DNA of 64,000 nt from Phorcus lineatus (GCA_921293015.1 OV121084.1:47837864-47901863), one strand, 5' to 3'. Positions 13,682 to 26,567 are shown, numbered from the stretch's first letter. Made by a program: numbers and translations. Notes: generated by a model from the sequence alone, not told the origin.

Positions 13682-16600
13682 CTATTCGGTCCACCGATGC
13701 ACACAGCCAGTGTTGGTACATACATAGTACAGTCGCATTCCTTCCTGAAATACAGCATAAATGGAAAATTAAATACTTAACCATTAAAGTAGAACTGCCT
13801 ACCTTCTGTGTGGTAAATGTGTAGACATAAGGTAACTTAGGTGTATTTTGAAATTTTATGTGTATAAAAACAATGAGGGTAATATTTCACTGATAGTTCC
13901 AACATGTCACGCTCTGGTTTGACATTTCTAAACCTTTTTTCAATTTATTAACTAAGAATATACAGTTCAAGTTGAACTTTATGACATTCAGCACTCCGAT
14001 ACTAAATAAATATTACGAAATTAAGGAATGATTTTTCTGAATTGGTGTAAAACTATTTTTGAAGATTGCCAAGTGAACAAAATATTCCAAAAGAGTACAG
14101 TGTATAGATACATTGAAAGCAGCTTTAACCAAGATCCATCAAACACTAGAGCAAGATAATATCAACAAGGTCAGGTTACATAGGTTAATTCAAACCACAT
14201 CCTACCTCAGCTTTTGTGCTGTGAGACTGGAACACAACAGATTCCTTGTGTCCACACTTGGGACAGGGATGATCTTCTGTTCTCGGGAGCGTCGGATCAG
14301 CGATCACATCACCAACAATCTGTGTCAACTCACTGAAACATATTAAATAGACCAGTTAACTGACATGAAATGTGACAAGGAAGGAAAGGAAAGGACTTCT
14401 TGAGATTGTAAATGATTTGACTGCAGCAGTCCGGATCTCATCACACAAATTATATCATCATATGAACATTCCTATAGTTCCTATACCAAGTATCTGGTTA
14501 ATCACCACTCAAATGAGCTAATGGATGCAAACAAAAGTAAAATACAACTGGTCAAAATTCAACGAAATTGCTCGAATGACAAGGAGGTGGGTTTTCAATC
14601 GGCTAGCGAACTGCAATGCCTCGGGTAAAAGCATTCCGTGTCAGTAACTAGAGGCAAAGTTACTCCCCTGAACCATTTATTAAACTTGATTGTCTTCTTT
14701 CTTCTTTTTAAAACGATGATAATATTGGTACAGTAGTGAGGTGAGGTGAAATGGTGTTTAACGCCGCTTCAAGATTATCTCACTTATATCGCGGCTGCTA
14801 GTATTATTGCAGGGAGAAAGCCCGCAATCCCATTGTGGCTATGCATTGCGGTGAAACCTGCGAGCATCGGCTGGAACTAGCGAACCATGGGTGGTACTGC
14901 ACTGAATTTCAGTGTAGCATTGCACCCAAACCTGACTGCGTGTAGAACAGTTCTCTACTGCAGACAAAGTTGCCGAGCCCCTGGCGGGATGTACGGTAGT
15001 GACAAGGTTTTATCAGCACTACAGAACATGCAACTCCCACTTCAGTACAAATTTTGAAACGTTTATTACTTCGAACATCATTGATTCTACCCAGACTGGA
15101 TGGGTTTTCAACTTGCATTTGAGGGCCAACAGTCTGTTCTGGGATAAGATTCTCGGATAATTTTACAAACCTGTCTAATTCTATGAATAGTTGCTTTGAG
15201 GCTAAATTTAAGTCCTTAACATTCATCAATTTAATGTCATTGTTGAAGCCTACATACACTTATATAAATTTGTATGTTTTCATTAATGATATACAAGAAC
15301 TGTGTGATAATACTTATATCTTATGCTATGCTAATGTAATCTTGAAATACCAATACAAATTTCATTTATTAATTTATTATTTGGTATCATTATTGATATC
15401 AGTCTCAAATCTAGGAGGGTGTGATATTTATTCTAATATCCCCCCAAAAAAGTCATATTGCTAATTCATTGTTATTCCTTCGCTAAAAAACAATAATTAG
15501 GCTGTAATCAAATCGACAACTAACCAAAGAAAGTATGTTTCACAAAATTTCAACAGATACAATGGAATGGCTAGAGAAAAAACTTGGTCAAAATAGCGAT
15601 AGAAAATATTTTTATACTGTATACATAATTTTTGTATTGGTCGAGTTAGAAATCGCCATGTCTCTTCTTTAGTTTCCAAATTGAAAGCTGATGTGAATGT
15701 TTACTGCTATATATATATATATATCAGCATACTTGTCCATGTAGCTGCTACACATACCCAGTTATTCTTAGGCCCAAAAGCCTTTTTTCCCTGATAGCTG
15801 TTTATTCAACACTATCTATAGCCTGACATTTGTCAGCAAATGAAAAAAACCATTATCAACTCCTTGCACCATTGTCTAGTGGGGCCTATCATGTAAATGG
15901 TATAAAACAATGCCCATAAGCTTAGCAGAATGAAAACAAGGCCTAATAGCTTGGAATAAAAGGATATTATTGTTCATGCAACAACATAATTGTCTATCTC
16001 TAAACATTTAATAATTTGGTAATGGCGTTGCCATATTCTTTATACCAGTAAACTGCCTGTAGTTGATGCGAATGACACTCCTATGAACTCTCAACCAGGT
16101 TATGCAGCTATCCCTGGATGAGAGTCATTTTATTGGCTGGTGATATAAAATGATACAAGGTTTTTGGTCCAAAGAATATCAGGGTATGTGAATGTGAAGG
16201 AGTTACGTTGATACAGATAGGCTGATGTAGCAGGATGCTAAAATACATGTCCTATGTGCATATTTACTGTTAAGTGTTACACTATAACTAAAGTTCAGAA
16301 TGCTATGTTGTATAATGTGCTGTTATCTTATAAATGTTGCACTAATAAAAATCATATTACACAAAATGAATATTTACTTCTTTAAGTTGTCATATGTGGA
16401 GAATAAATCTCCTACTTTAAGTACAAAGTGGAGATTATCTTAACATGAAAGACAGGGAGCCTTAAACGTATATTTTATAAAACATGTCACACATTACATA
16501 ATTGATAAATATAGGAAAACGACATTATTGTTATTAAGAAACATGGACAACATGAAAGGGTAACCAATCAAACTTGTATCAACACTATAAATAAAAGTTT

Positions 16601-17546
16601 TCCCCAGTTTATTTGAACAGTCTTTATTTCGTCTTGAGACTTTGACATTAAACTTTTAAAAAATATGTTTTACTGACTTGACTTGGCCTTTGTTGCAATT
16701 TTTACTATTTAGATGTTGTTTCTCAAATACTCTTTGATCACTATAATTCTTTTCAAATTCTTCCCACAATTTCAAGTCCTTCTTTCATTTTCAGTCCTTT
16801 ATCTATCAAGTTCCTAAAACGCATTATAGTACAGTAACATCAATATTATACTTCAAAGAAGAAACACTCACTCTACTTCGTGCATTATCTTATTGACATA
16901 GATACAACGGTTGTCTGCCTCTTGCTGATAATCACAGTTTCTGCACTGAAAACAAAACAACAACCTGTTATCTTAAAGTCATAACTTCACCTGAAGCTTT
17001 TTTCAATCAGTAAGTATTATGATTACATGGCAATGAAAATTATATTTTCATTTACATTAAGTTACATATTTAGAAGCCATCAAACCAAATCAAATATGCC
17101 ACTAATTACAGAAATATTTCCAAAGTGGTGCTATAAAACATTAACCCACTCACTGAAATCCATTAAAATGTTTATACATAAAATTCAACACTTACTGCAT
17201 ACAACAAAACCCTATTATCCTTGTCTTCTTTTGGATACAACATGTTGTTACTGTAAGGAAAAACAAATTTAATTTAAAAAGGGATCACATAATTGAATTT
17301 CTAAATTCATTTACAACATTTCATATTTTTTATTTGCTATATGAATAAAATTTCTTATGGATCATGGTGGGAATTAAGAAAATTAACTCTTACGCAATTT
17401 CAAATTTCATTTTCGCTGAATTGTTATTATCATCTTTTTGACATTAAATTGAATGTTCAGAATATATATTTTCTTTCTTACCATTCTTTACAGAACTTGA
17501 TACCGACGAATCCAGGACCTTCATCGTGTGCTTCAAACAAATCCAT
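13682..17546 (-). CDS. POLR2I: DNA-directed RNA polymerase II subunit RPB9
   Basis: Small zinc-ribbon subunit of RNA polymerase II, acting in the nucleus in start-site choice, elongation and fidelity. Five minus-strand exons: 17482-17546, 17196-17250, 16872-16945, 14206-14332 and 13682-13744. The coding length of 384 nt gives 127 residues, against 125 in human. The N-terminal zinc ribbon has C19, C22, C41 and C44 (FCKEC and CRNC). The C-terminal TFIIS-like ribbon has C88, C91, C116 and C121. The linker [12 protein letters not shown] and the ending HRWTE match the family almost exactly. The start ATG ([15 protein letters not shown]) precedes the conserved GFVGIKFC block by the expected distance. 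All junctions are GT-AG and keep frame. The intron at 14333-16871 holds a SINE-like repeat. The gene is divergent from NUFIP1 and convergent with RRBP1. It appears intact. Confidence 0.97.
14736..14999 (+). mobile_element. Dispersed SINE-like repeat, copy A
   Basis: About 265 bp beginning 'gtgaggtgaaatggtgttta' and containing 'cttatatcgcggctgctag', 'ggctatgcattgcgg' and 'catcggctggaactagc'. A second copy lies in inverse orientation at 30511-30751, and a short fragment lies at 39600-39636. Its small size, dispersed intronic positions and lack of an open reading frame suggest a SINE or other short interspersed element. I do not see clear tRNA A and B boxes in it. Confidence 0.6.
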
Positions 17547-18006
17547 GCTAAGATGTTATTCTTGATAGCAAAAAAAATAAATAGGGTTCGTTTTACACTG
17601 AAGTTTTGTCTTTTCTTAACGAAAGACTCTTTGCAGTACACTACCAATTATAATATATTAGAAGCGAATTCTACCATTGATGCAAGGAGACGACAACCGG
17701 ATGTCTGTATAAATACGATTATCCAAAACCATACTGTATTATTGAAATGTATTATACATTTTTTAATCAGTAATACTTGAAAAACATCATAAAATATCAA
17801 TAAACGATGAAAACAATCCTTCAAAATATATAACTAGGCTTTAATATTATACAAATGTTGTTTATATCATTCGTTTTACAAATTGAATAATAATAGTATT
17901 TCGCACGATGAGTAGTTGCACTGTAAGTACAACTCTCCGTCAAGAACGTAAACACACGTGGTCTCTGCGTTGGCTAGTCAGATCATTTTATATTGATGTC
18001 ATCAAA
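17547..18006. promoter_or_regulatory. Divergent promoter interval of POLR2I and NUFIP1
   Basis: Only 460 bp separate the start codons of the two divergent housekeeping genes, so both promoters must lie here. The segment is AT-rich and shows no convincing TATA box in a position that clearly serves either gene. A possible upstream in-frame ATG for NUFIP1 lies at 17908. Confidence 0.5.
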
Positions 18007-21000
18007 ATGAATCAAGGATACCCGCAAAACTATAATCAGTATGGTGGCAATGGTTATCAACAACAATACAATGGAATGCATCAACAGAGACATCATTTTC
18101 CACCGCCATGGAATGCGAATATGAGTGGACAAGTACCAGGTGGTAGTTTTCCTCCACAAAATTTTCATCCAAGAGGACGGTTTCCAGGTGGTCCTAACTG
18201 TAATCAAAGGCCTCAATATTCCCACAATAACCCAAGAGGACACTTCAACAATGGGCCACACAAAAATAATAACAAACAATTTCATCATAATAATGGCAAG
18301 AATAATAAGGTATGTAACACCAAGTAAATAACAAATAGATGGAAGATATCATACATAAACACAAAAGTAATTTTCTCAAATCCTATCTCAAGACTCTCAT
18401 TGGTTTTGGCTAATTAATTACTTCATCTTGGATCCATTCAAAAAGATATTGATTTGAACCCTAGCAACTAGTCATTTGAAACAATAGATCTAACTTAAAT
18501 CAACACGCTCATCGAAAAATACTTTGAATGTTTACAATATTCAACCTCTGTCAACTTACACAATGTTCTTTTTTTGTTCAACAACATTAGAAAAATATTC
18601 TTTTTTAAAATTTATTTTTAAAATTTGGAATCCCTATTACTGCTCTTGACAAGGACCAAGTGGGTTGTTTACCCTCATTGGTTTGATAAAAAGAATGGGA
18701 TGAAAATCCGTTTTTTTTACGCCCAAAATATTTTTAAAAAATTACTTGACAAATAATGAATGAGAACAAAAACAACCCTCCCTTTTTTACAAACTGTCCC
18801 TGACCATCTTCTGCAGGGGTATGTGATGAATTAAAATAAAATTATAAGGTTTCAATTTCTTATGTGTAAAAATATCAACCCAAGAGTCAGGAAGGTCAAC
18901 AGTCATGAGAAACAAGAAAAGGGCTTTGTGTTGCCTAAGTCTCATAGACACTTTTTGTATTTTTAGCCATTTATTCTAAAATTTGGTGAAATATGTGAAA
19001 CTTGTTTTTCATAAGCTTAAGATTAATTTCAGTCTTGGCAACTCTGTCAAAGATTATTGTCCAACAGTTGAAAAATAGATAAATTTATCTGTATCTTTGG
19101 TCATACTGTAAGATAAGTTTTATTGTTTTGCAGAAAAAGATTGACAAACGGGACCTTCCAGAAAATAATAAATATTTTTGTGATACATGTGACCGAGGAT
19201 TTGCTAATCAAGTGAAATTCCAAGAACATGTGGATTCTCATGAAAAGGTTTGTATCAGGAATTTTTACCACAAAACATGATTTTGATTACAGTCCATCGT
19301 TAAACAAATTGAAGTAGAAAAGTGATTCATTTTAATAATCTTATTTGTAGAGTTCCTACTAATTTTAAAATCAATTGTGTTGATATTTCAAATCTTATAT
19401 TATCTTTTATCAAGATTTTGTGAAAGAATATCAATAGTTTGATATGAATGAATAAAGATGCTGATATCTTCTTAGTCATTGTGAACTACCATTTTTTTGT
19501 TGCAGTGCTCAGATCCTAACTGTTCATATATAGCAGCTCCAAAGTTGGTCAGAATGCATTATCAGATGGTGAGATTTTGATATGCAAATATGCAAACAAT
19601 GTTTGTGACATTTTTATTCTCAAGATATACATCTGTTCCTTTTTTAATGCTAAAAATGTGTTTTTGAGCCAAAAGATTACTGGAGGTAAATGTTAGCCTC
19701 ATGATCTATCAAAGAATTTTCTGGGATCACCATTATCAGCGTGAATGTTGAGATTCATATTTCTCATATATGAATAAAGTATACAAGAAAACTATAGGCA
19801 ATGAAAAATTAGATTTGGTAAACAATCACACAAAAATTTAAAACTTGAATAACAGAAAAATGGAAGTAATATTAAAATAGTCATAGTGAACTAAATTATA
19901 ACTTGTGACAACCAAAGGATACTGCCCCCAAAACAAGAATCCTGTAACCCCAGTGGGCAGTGAGTGATGTTATATAAAGCATAGGCAATTTTGAATTTTT
20001 ACCGTTTATTTCTCAGTCTCTGTGATGTACTGTTTAATTCATCAAGACTGACAATGTTTTATTGAATTATTTTCTTATAGCAACACAGAACAGGATTTGC
20101 TAAGAAAATCTGGCAACTTGATTCCCCTGAGGATGTGAAACGCTGGATTGAGGAGAGAAAACGGTAGAGTTATCCCCCTTTGACTACAAGATTTGTTTGG
20201 TTGGAAGTAATTGCAACACCTAGATATAGTTGCATTCCTGAAAATGTTCCAAATAATGGACTTGAACAATGTTTTCATTGGTTTTAGCAGTGGCCAAAAG
20301 TATTTGGTTTGAAACCAGGTAACTGAAACAGTTTTGTTCCTAGAGGGGATCCTGTGGAAATTTGCCAACCATTTTGACAAATAGGATAATTTAACCATTA
20401 AAGAGGTTCTTATTTGTTTGGAGTTAGCCAAATTGCCCCCTTTTCTGATCACCTTGGAACAACACTGCTGAAAGGACCTGACTAAAGTATGTGTTCACCA
20501 GTGGTGAAAATGGAGACGAATAACTTGTCATCTTTTGATATTTTTCTGTGTTTTAAAATATGATAAGACAATTTACATTTTTGGCTTTCTCGTTTTCAAG
20601 CCTGTTCATAAATTTGTCTTCCAGAAACTTTCCAACTGCAGAAAATATTGAAAAGAAAAAGTTACTTGCTTCAGAAAAGAATGCCAGAGGTGAAAAACTT
20701 GACAACAAATACTTCGGGTGAGTGATTTTATACTTTGTAACTTTACAACAATGGCGAATATTTAATGAGTAATATTAAGGACAACTTATTTCTTTTGTAG
20801 TCATATCAAATTGTTGTTTATTTTGCAGGAAAATGAGAGGGGGTCACAATCAAAATAAAAGAGGCAGGAACAGGAACAGGAAGCGGCAATACAGTGACTC
20901 TTCATTTCCTGACAACGATCAGCCTTCCTCTACTAAAAAGTCATGTACAGAAAGTATAAGTCCAGGTCCCGAGGAGGTAAGTGTTGTTGCGAATGAATAC

Positions 21001-23068
21001 TGTAAGTAAATGATTTAGTAGGTATGAAAGTTAATATGGGTGAAATGTTAGATAAAATGTTTGAGTCACAAGTAAAAAAGTTGTTGAAAATTAACCAAGG
21101 AATACCCTTAAGGGTGACCCCCCACCCCCACCCCTTTCAAAATTCTTTGATCCACCTCCAAAGTAAGCACTAAGAAACCTGAAATCTTGTATCAGTGCAA
21201 TCGTAAAAACTAAAAAGGTGAAATAATAGTATGTCTATGACATCTATTAGAAGAAGCAGAAGAGAAAGGTAGAGTAGTTGAGGCAAATTGTCCCCAAAAA
21301 TATACAAGAACTTGTACTGTTGCAGATAGTGCCAACCAAAATTAAACATTATTACACAATTTGTCTAAGCTCAACATAATAGAAACAACCACCCTGTTGT
21401 GATTTTTTATGTTTCTAGATATTATGTATTTGTCTTTCATTCATGTCATGAAAATTTTGTCAAATTCTTATTTGATTTTTTAAATATATATATGATTGTA
21501 AATAAACATCTCATTAAATGAATCAATAATTTTTTGTCATTATCCAATTTATTGTGAATAATAATATTCCAGACACAACTAAAAGCAACTTCACTTGATG
21601 AGGACCCTCTGTCGGCCATATTGCAACAGCCTCACTCTGAACAAGCTGACAGGAAGGAACCAGAGACAGGTGGTTTGGTTGCTGCAGGAGGTCTAGCATC
21701 CATCATGGCGTCATACACCGCTGATTCTGATTCTGAAGAATGTCCACAATCGACGCCAATAAGGCATGATGCAAATGGTATGTGGTAGTGGGGGTATTAA
21801 TAGTATAGTAACTGATGATAAGAATGTTAGTTGCGATTTTGGTTTTAAAACATTGCATTATGATTTATCACAAAGGAGATTCACATTTATTTGGCTTCCT
21901 AATTATTTTTTACCTTCATAAACTCCATCATGTTAATCATTATACAGTTACAGGTAATTATGATATTTTACCTATATTAATAGGTTGTGTTACACTGATG
22001 TATGAGAGTATTTGATTTATGCAAAGTAATAATATTTTCTGTCATACAGATGCCACTTCCCAACCTGCAGTGACCCATAAAACTGAACAGCATGTCCACC
22101 AGGTCCCAAAACACCTTACAAACAAGCAGAGGAAAAATCAGAAGAAGAAGTTGGTCACTGAAGTGTTCAACACCAAAAAACCTACACTCCTTGAAAGGGT
22201 ATGCCATCAAGCTATCAAAGATTCATTGTAAGGTCCCAACCCTATTTTCAACATTACAAATATACAAATAGCATCGTGAAGCCTGATCACATGTCGATGA
22301 TATAGGGAGTTCTTATATGTCCCAAGATTTAAACCACTCCCTCTCAATGGTAGGTTTAAAGTTACAGCTGATTTCTGAAATTTATGCCCTGCTTATATTT
22401 TATCCCTCATCAAAGATAGTTGGAAACACCAAAATATTTCCAGCTTTTGTGTGTTCAAGTGGTGATTCTGTGCGGTATGTCCATACATACCTAGCACACA
22501 TTTTAAAATTCTTTTCTCTTTCTCATTCATCCCCCTTAGTCATGGTTATGCCATTACAGATTTCAACTTTTATATTAAAAATAAAAATCGGATTCACCCC
22601 CATGAATCCCTCTCACACAAAAGGGAATTAAACTCAGTATTATGGCAAAGGGCTTTATAATAATGATTGAACTAAAATGAAACTAGTGATCTCTCAGCTA
22701 GCAAGAATTTTTTTTTTTTATGAGTATAAACATTTATGAACCTTTAGCATTACTGGCTATGAAGATTATCAAGCTAATGTTAATCCCTGGATGATATAAC
22801 ACATGCACATAGATATTCTACAAAACTGTTACAAAGTTAATGATAAAGAATTCAATAAAGGTCCATCGTTTCCTTGGCATTTCGGGGTATTGTAGGTTCT
22901 GCTCTCCTAACATAAATCTCAATAAGTGATTTTGTATTGTGGTTCCAGTTGTTGGCTAACGAGATCCGCCATGAGAGGAACGTGTTGTTGCAGTGCGTCC
23001 ACTACATTGTGAAGAAGAACTTCTTCGGCGTCCAGGTTGATGGCAGAAAGAACAGTGTTGGTTCCTAG
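18007..23068 (+). CDS. NUFIP1: Nuclear FMR1-interacting protein 1 (NUFIP1)
   Basis: Nuclear RNA-binding scaffold that, in animals and yeast (Rsa1), brings SNU13/15.5K and the R2TP complex together during box C/D snoRNP assembly. Exons: 18007-18309, 19134-19247, 19506-19568, 20081-20163, 20625-20717, 20829-20976, 21573-21777, 22050-22198 and 22949-23068. They encode 425 residues (human about 495). Residues 1-101 are low complexity, rich in Asn, Gln, Gly, Pro and His. A C2H2 finger follows (C117, C120, H133, H137), then a second Cys/His pair set (C140, C145, H157, H162). The block SPEDVKRWIEERKRNFPT is the family hallmark, followed by a basic KRGRNRNRKR stretch. The C-terminal RHERNVLLQCVHYIVKKNFF matches the conserved C-terminal segment. 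An in-frame ATG at 17908 would add 33 residues of ordinary composition; the ATG at 18007 is preferred because the Asn/Gln-rich region starts there. The gene appears intact. Confidence 0.95.
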
Positions 23069-24250
23069 CAGTGCATCAAATTCCGCTGAATTTGTCTTGT
23101 GTCATAGACAGTTGCAGAACCAGATCCAAAATTTACTGAATCCACTGATCTATAAGGGGTGGAAATCTCGGGCCATTTACCTCCTCAGTGCAAAGGATTG
23201 TCAGAATTAATTAAAGAGAGGGGTAGAACTCCCTGAGTTCGCTATGTAAATGAAATTTTGAATCTCAAAAGTATGTTAAATCAAATTTTGAATTTAAAGA
23301 GAAAATCAACTACTTTGTTGACACAGATAAGAGATGAATATGAGGGAACAATTTTCCAACTTTTTTCATTTCTTATGCTAAGGAAACAGTTGATAAGAGT
23401 AACACTTCATGTTTGATTGGTTCACATGAATTTAAATCTAACTTTTTAACTTCAGCGCTTTGTTTGTCAACCTTTGTTACTTTATTTCCTTTATCTTTGA
23501 GACTTTAATAGAGACAAAAGGTATTTCATTAACCTTATTTTTGTCTCAGGATTATTGAAATGACTTTATTTTATCTTAGTAATTCAAACTTATTTAAATA
23601 TCTGATATGATTAAAGTCTCCACAGAAAGTTTTATTATGAACGCATCCGTTGAATTGAATTATTATTTATGATACATATTGTTGGTAACACATTTGCACT
23701 TGCATGATGATTATTATTTGTTGATGTAATACATATGAATGAAATACAGTTAGTATCCGGTCAGTTATAAAACCATAATTAGATTTACATATTTTGTTAC
23801 AATCTATAGAAAAGCTTAAGTCTATAGACACGCATGGAATTGAAATTAAGTTTTGGAAAAATGCAATTAAGTTTTGAAAATTCAATTATAGTTAATACTT
23901 TACTTGTGAACCAAAAGCTATAAAAATTGTGACATGTTTGTCACATCGTTTATCAGTTGTGAGTGTAGTTGATAAATTGTTACAATTAATGAATTTTTTG
24001 GCATCAATGTTTGGTGTATAGTCTTTGTTTCCCATTACCGTTATTAAAGTATGTAAAAAAGTGTCCATTATCTTCATTATTTCATGTATTTTATAGTGAC
24101 ACAGCTGACACAGTGCTCTGAAACATTTTATAGACGCAAATTGTAAAAAACTTAGCTCAAATGAACAATATTGAATGTCTGATTTAAAACTGAATTTTGT
24201 TTGCATCAAGTTTGAGAATAAACCAAACGAGGAATAAAACTCTGTTCTTT
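23069..24250 (+). other. NUFIP1 3' UTR
   Basis: AT-rich non-coding sequence after the stop codon. AATAAA hexamers at 24217-24222 and 24233-24238 are the likely polyadenylation signals, giving a 3' UTR of about 1.2 kb. A more upstream variant signal cannot be excluded. Confidence 0.4.
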
Positions 24251-24379
24251 TGTTCTTTTTAGCGCAAAGAAGGTCAAAGGTCAGATTAGGGCACTGAGAA
24301 AACTATCTTCATATATAAGAGCTTCAAAAATCTGGAACCAGCTATTTAGTTGTCAACAAAATATAAACATTTATTTTAC

Positions 24380-25050
24380 AACTTCTTTATTGCAAAGAGA
24401 TTCAACATTTCCATGAAGATATTACCACCGTTATCAAGCAAAATATTTTACGGATTTTCAGCTGCTTTATTGCAAAGAGATGCAACATTATGGTGTAGAT
24501 ACTGACACTGTAATCAAGCAAGTGTTGATATTTGTATAATTGTATTTCTTCATCACTCCATTTTCTAAAATGCCACGAGAACAAGTTCTGCGGTGAACAA
24601 ATGATGCGGTGGACACCCAAGCCCACCCTGACCACCGCATCCTTTGGAACAACATCAGCATCCTAGAAGCCAACCATCCAGATTACAAGATTAGAAAAAC
24701 GCTTGAAGCGATTAATATCAAACGGCTTAATCCCTCTTTGAATAGAGATCAAGGATACTTTATACCGCCAGCTTATCATCATCTCATAAACATCAATCAG
24801 CAGTAATCCATTACTTTATATCTGTTTACTCAACCTACCGTATCATGTACATCAACCTTGTTCCTTGTATAAACTACTTTCCACTGTAAACACTCCTTAT
24901 CAAAACAATATGTACACCATTTAATTGTACAAACATCATCTCATTTATGTATATATTTGACTTCATCGAATCATATGTATCACTTGCTTGATAACAGTTT
25001 TAGTATCTACACCGAAACGTCGCAATTCATGCAATAAAGAAGTTGACTAT
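24380..25050 (+). mobile_element. Penelope-like retroelement 3' end with direct and inverted terminal repeats
   Basis: Two direct copies of a terminal module ('ctttattgcaaagagat..caacat...atcaagcaa') lie at 24380-24441 and 24461-24522. An inverted copy lies at about 24983-25045 ('acttgcttgataacag...ccgaaacgtcgc...caataaagaagt'). Between them is the C-terminal tail of a GIY-YIG endonuclease domain: a broken KCHENKFCGEQ piece, then the frame from 24609 to 24806 with ILEANHPDYKIRKTLEAI and LNPSLNRDQGY. This tail is typical of Penelope-like elements. A stop and frameshift separate the two coding pieces and no reverse transcriptase is visible, so this is a dead 5'-truncated copy. Confidence 0.7.
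24546..24806 (+). pseudogene. GIY-YIG endonuclease C-terminal fragment (Penelope-like element)
   Basis: The frame 24609-24806 reads HPDHRILWNNISILEANHP, then SLNRDQGYFIPPAYHHLI, and ends at a stop. SLNRDQG with the preceding IREA/IKRL-type helix is the usual C-terminus of the Penelope GIY-YIG endonuclease. The preceding segment continues in another frame (KCHENKFCGEQ), which shows a frameshift. No start codon belongs to it. Confidence 0.6.
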
Positions 25051-25805
25051 CCATAAGAAATTATTCGTTCTTCTTCATGACACACCATGTAATTATGCAT
25101 GTTCATAAAAAAATTGGATGATTAGTTCAAAAGTTATGAGCTGGACAGGATTTGAAACAGTTTTCTGTCATCACTTTTTTGCAAAAAAAATCTAATTTGA
25201 AGGGGGAGGGGGGGAACACTTTCATGTAAATATATGTCATACTATATATATATGAACAAAATTAGTTTCTTAGTATAGCAGAGCCGGGCAGGATTTGAAA
25301 CAATTTCCTTATAATGCCCCATTTTATGCCAAAAAATGCAGAACTTCAAAGAAATATTTCAAAATTGTTAATTATGACACACTTTTATGTCATTATACAT
25401 GTTCATACCAAATTTCATCAAAATCAATTGATTGGTTTAGAAGTTATGAGCCGACAGAACTTGTTAACAGTTTTCATAGAAAATTCATCACTTTTCCCAA
25501 AAATCTTTTCAATCAATACATATTTATAAAGTTATAAAATTTAAATTGAATTGGTTGATTAGTTATGAAGTTACACGCTGGACACAATGACTTTATGTGT
25601 AACAGACAGACGGTGCCTATTTTATTACCCCGCAACTTTCGGGGGATAGAAATACCACTGAGTGTCTAAGTATTCTGTGACACAACAAGTTGAGAACCCA
25701 TGTCATGATTTAAAGAGTTGAAACAAAATATTTCTCTAATTGACTTTGCATTGATATATGATATGTGAGTGCATCTATTATTTTTAGCTCATCAGACCCT
25801 GTTAC

Positions 25806-26262
25806 ATTCTCTCCCAACAGAGGCAGCTCCGTCATAAATTTCTATACAACCTCTGTCTTAATACAAAGGTTTCTTGGTCACGAAATGTAGAACGCTGATT
25901 GGATGCAATCAAAGTTAGTTGTGCAATCAGCAACGCCGTTTCAAAAGTTATCATTCAAATCACCTAAGTTATTTCCGTAAGCTTTCCAACAGCTAAACTT
26001 TATTTGAATATGCACCTTGCACTTTGAGTCGTCTTTACAGAACACAAACGCCTCATTTTGAGACTGTTTCATTGCACAGGCCTGTGTAATAACAAATATG
26101 GTATTCGTGTATTGGTTGTTTTCATTGGCTGAAATATTGCCAGGTAGTTTAAGTTCCAATATTGTCCCGCTTGGGGAAACTGACGGAAGCCCGAGAAACC
26201 TTCGTATTAAGACAGAGGTTGTATAGGAATTTTTGACGGAGCTACCTCTGTCGGGAGAGAAT
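25806..26262. mobile_element. MITE with about 70-bp terminal inverted repeats, copy 1
   Basis: The left end 'attctctcccaacagagg...' (to about 25878) is matched in inverse orientation by the right end '...cctctgtcgggagagaat' (from about 26190). The shared inner block is 'tacaacctctgtcttaatac'. The length is about 457 bp and there is no open reading frame of note, so it is a non-autonomous DNA element. A diverged relative is at 45542-45969. The flanks do not show an obvious target duplication. Confidence 0.75.
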
Positions 26263-26535
26263 TACTCATGTTACATACCGGCCAATAACATCAAGGTTCT
26301 TTCATAACTTCCTATCAATGTGAACCATTGACTTAAACTTATTTTTATCAATTCAAATATTGTGTTTCATCTCGGACTGACTAATGTTTGTAAGAATAAT
26401 GTGCACATCACAAAGGTGAAGGAACTCCAGTCTCCTCATCAGTTACAGATACAGTTTTATTACCTACGAGGGCAATCATATCGGGGTTCATATTTTTCAT
26501 ACGATGCCCTAGGGCAACATATCACTTTTTCATTG

Positions 26536-26567
26536 TGACGTCACGTAAAAACAATGCTTTGACGTCA
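26536..26567. promoter_or_regulatory. Pair of perfect CRE palindromes
   Basis: TGACGTCA occurs at 26536-26543 and again at 26560-26567, 24 bp apart. This is the full palindromic CREB/ATF binding site. The sites are 1.7 kb upstream of the SCCPDH start codon, so a link to that gene is unproven; they may belong to a repeat. Confidence 0.35.

Noticed and set aside
14909..15259. 116-codon minus-strand open frame ([19 protein letters not shown]...)
   Set aside because: Half of it overlaps the SINE-like repeat and it lies in a POLR2I intron; the upstream half might be an old retroelement fragment but nothing specific was recognised.
17908..18006. NUFIP1 start at the upstream in-frame ATG 17908
   Set aside because: The extra 33 residues do not resemble the Asn/Gln/Gly-rich N-terminus and the stretch probably includes promoter or 5' leader; kept only as an alternative.
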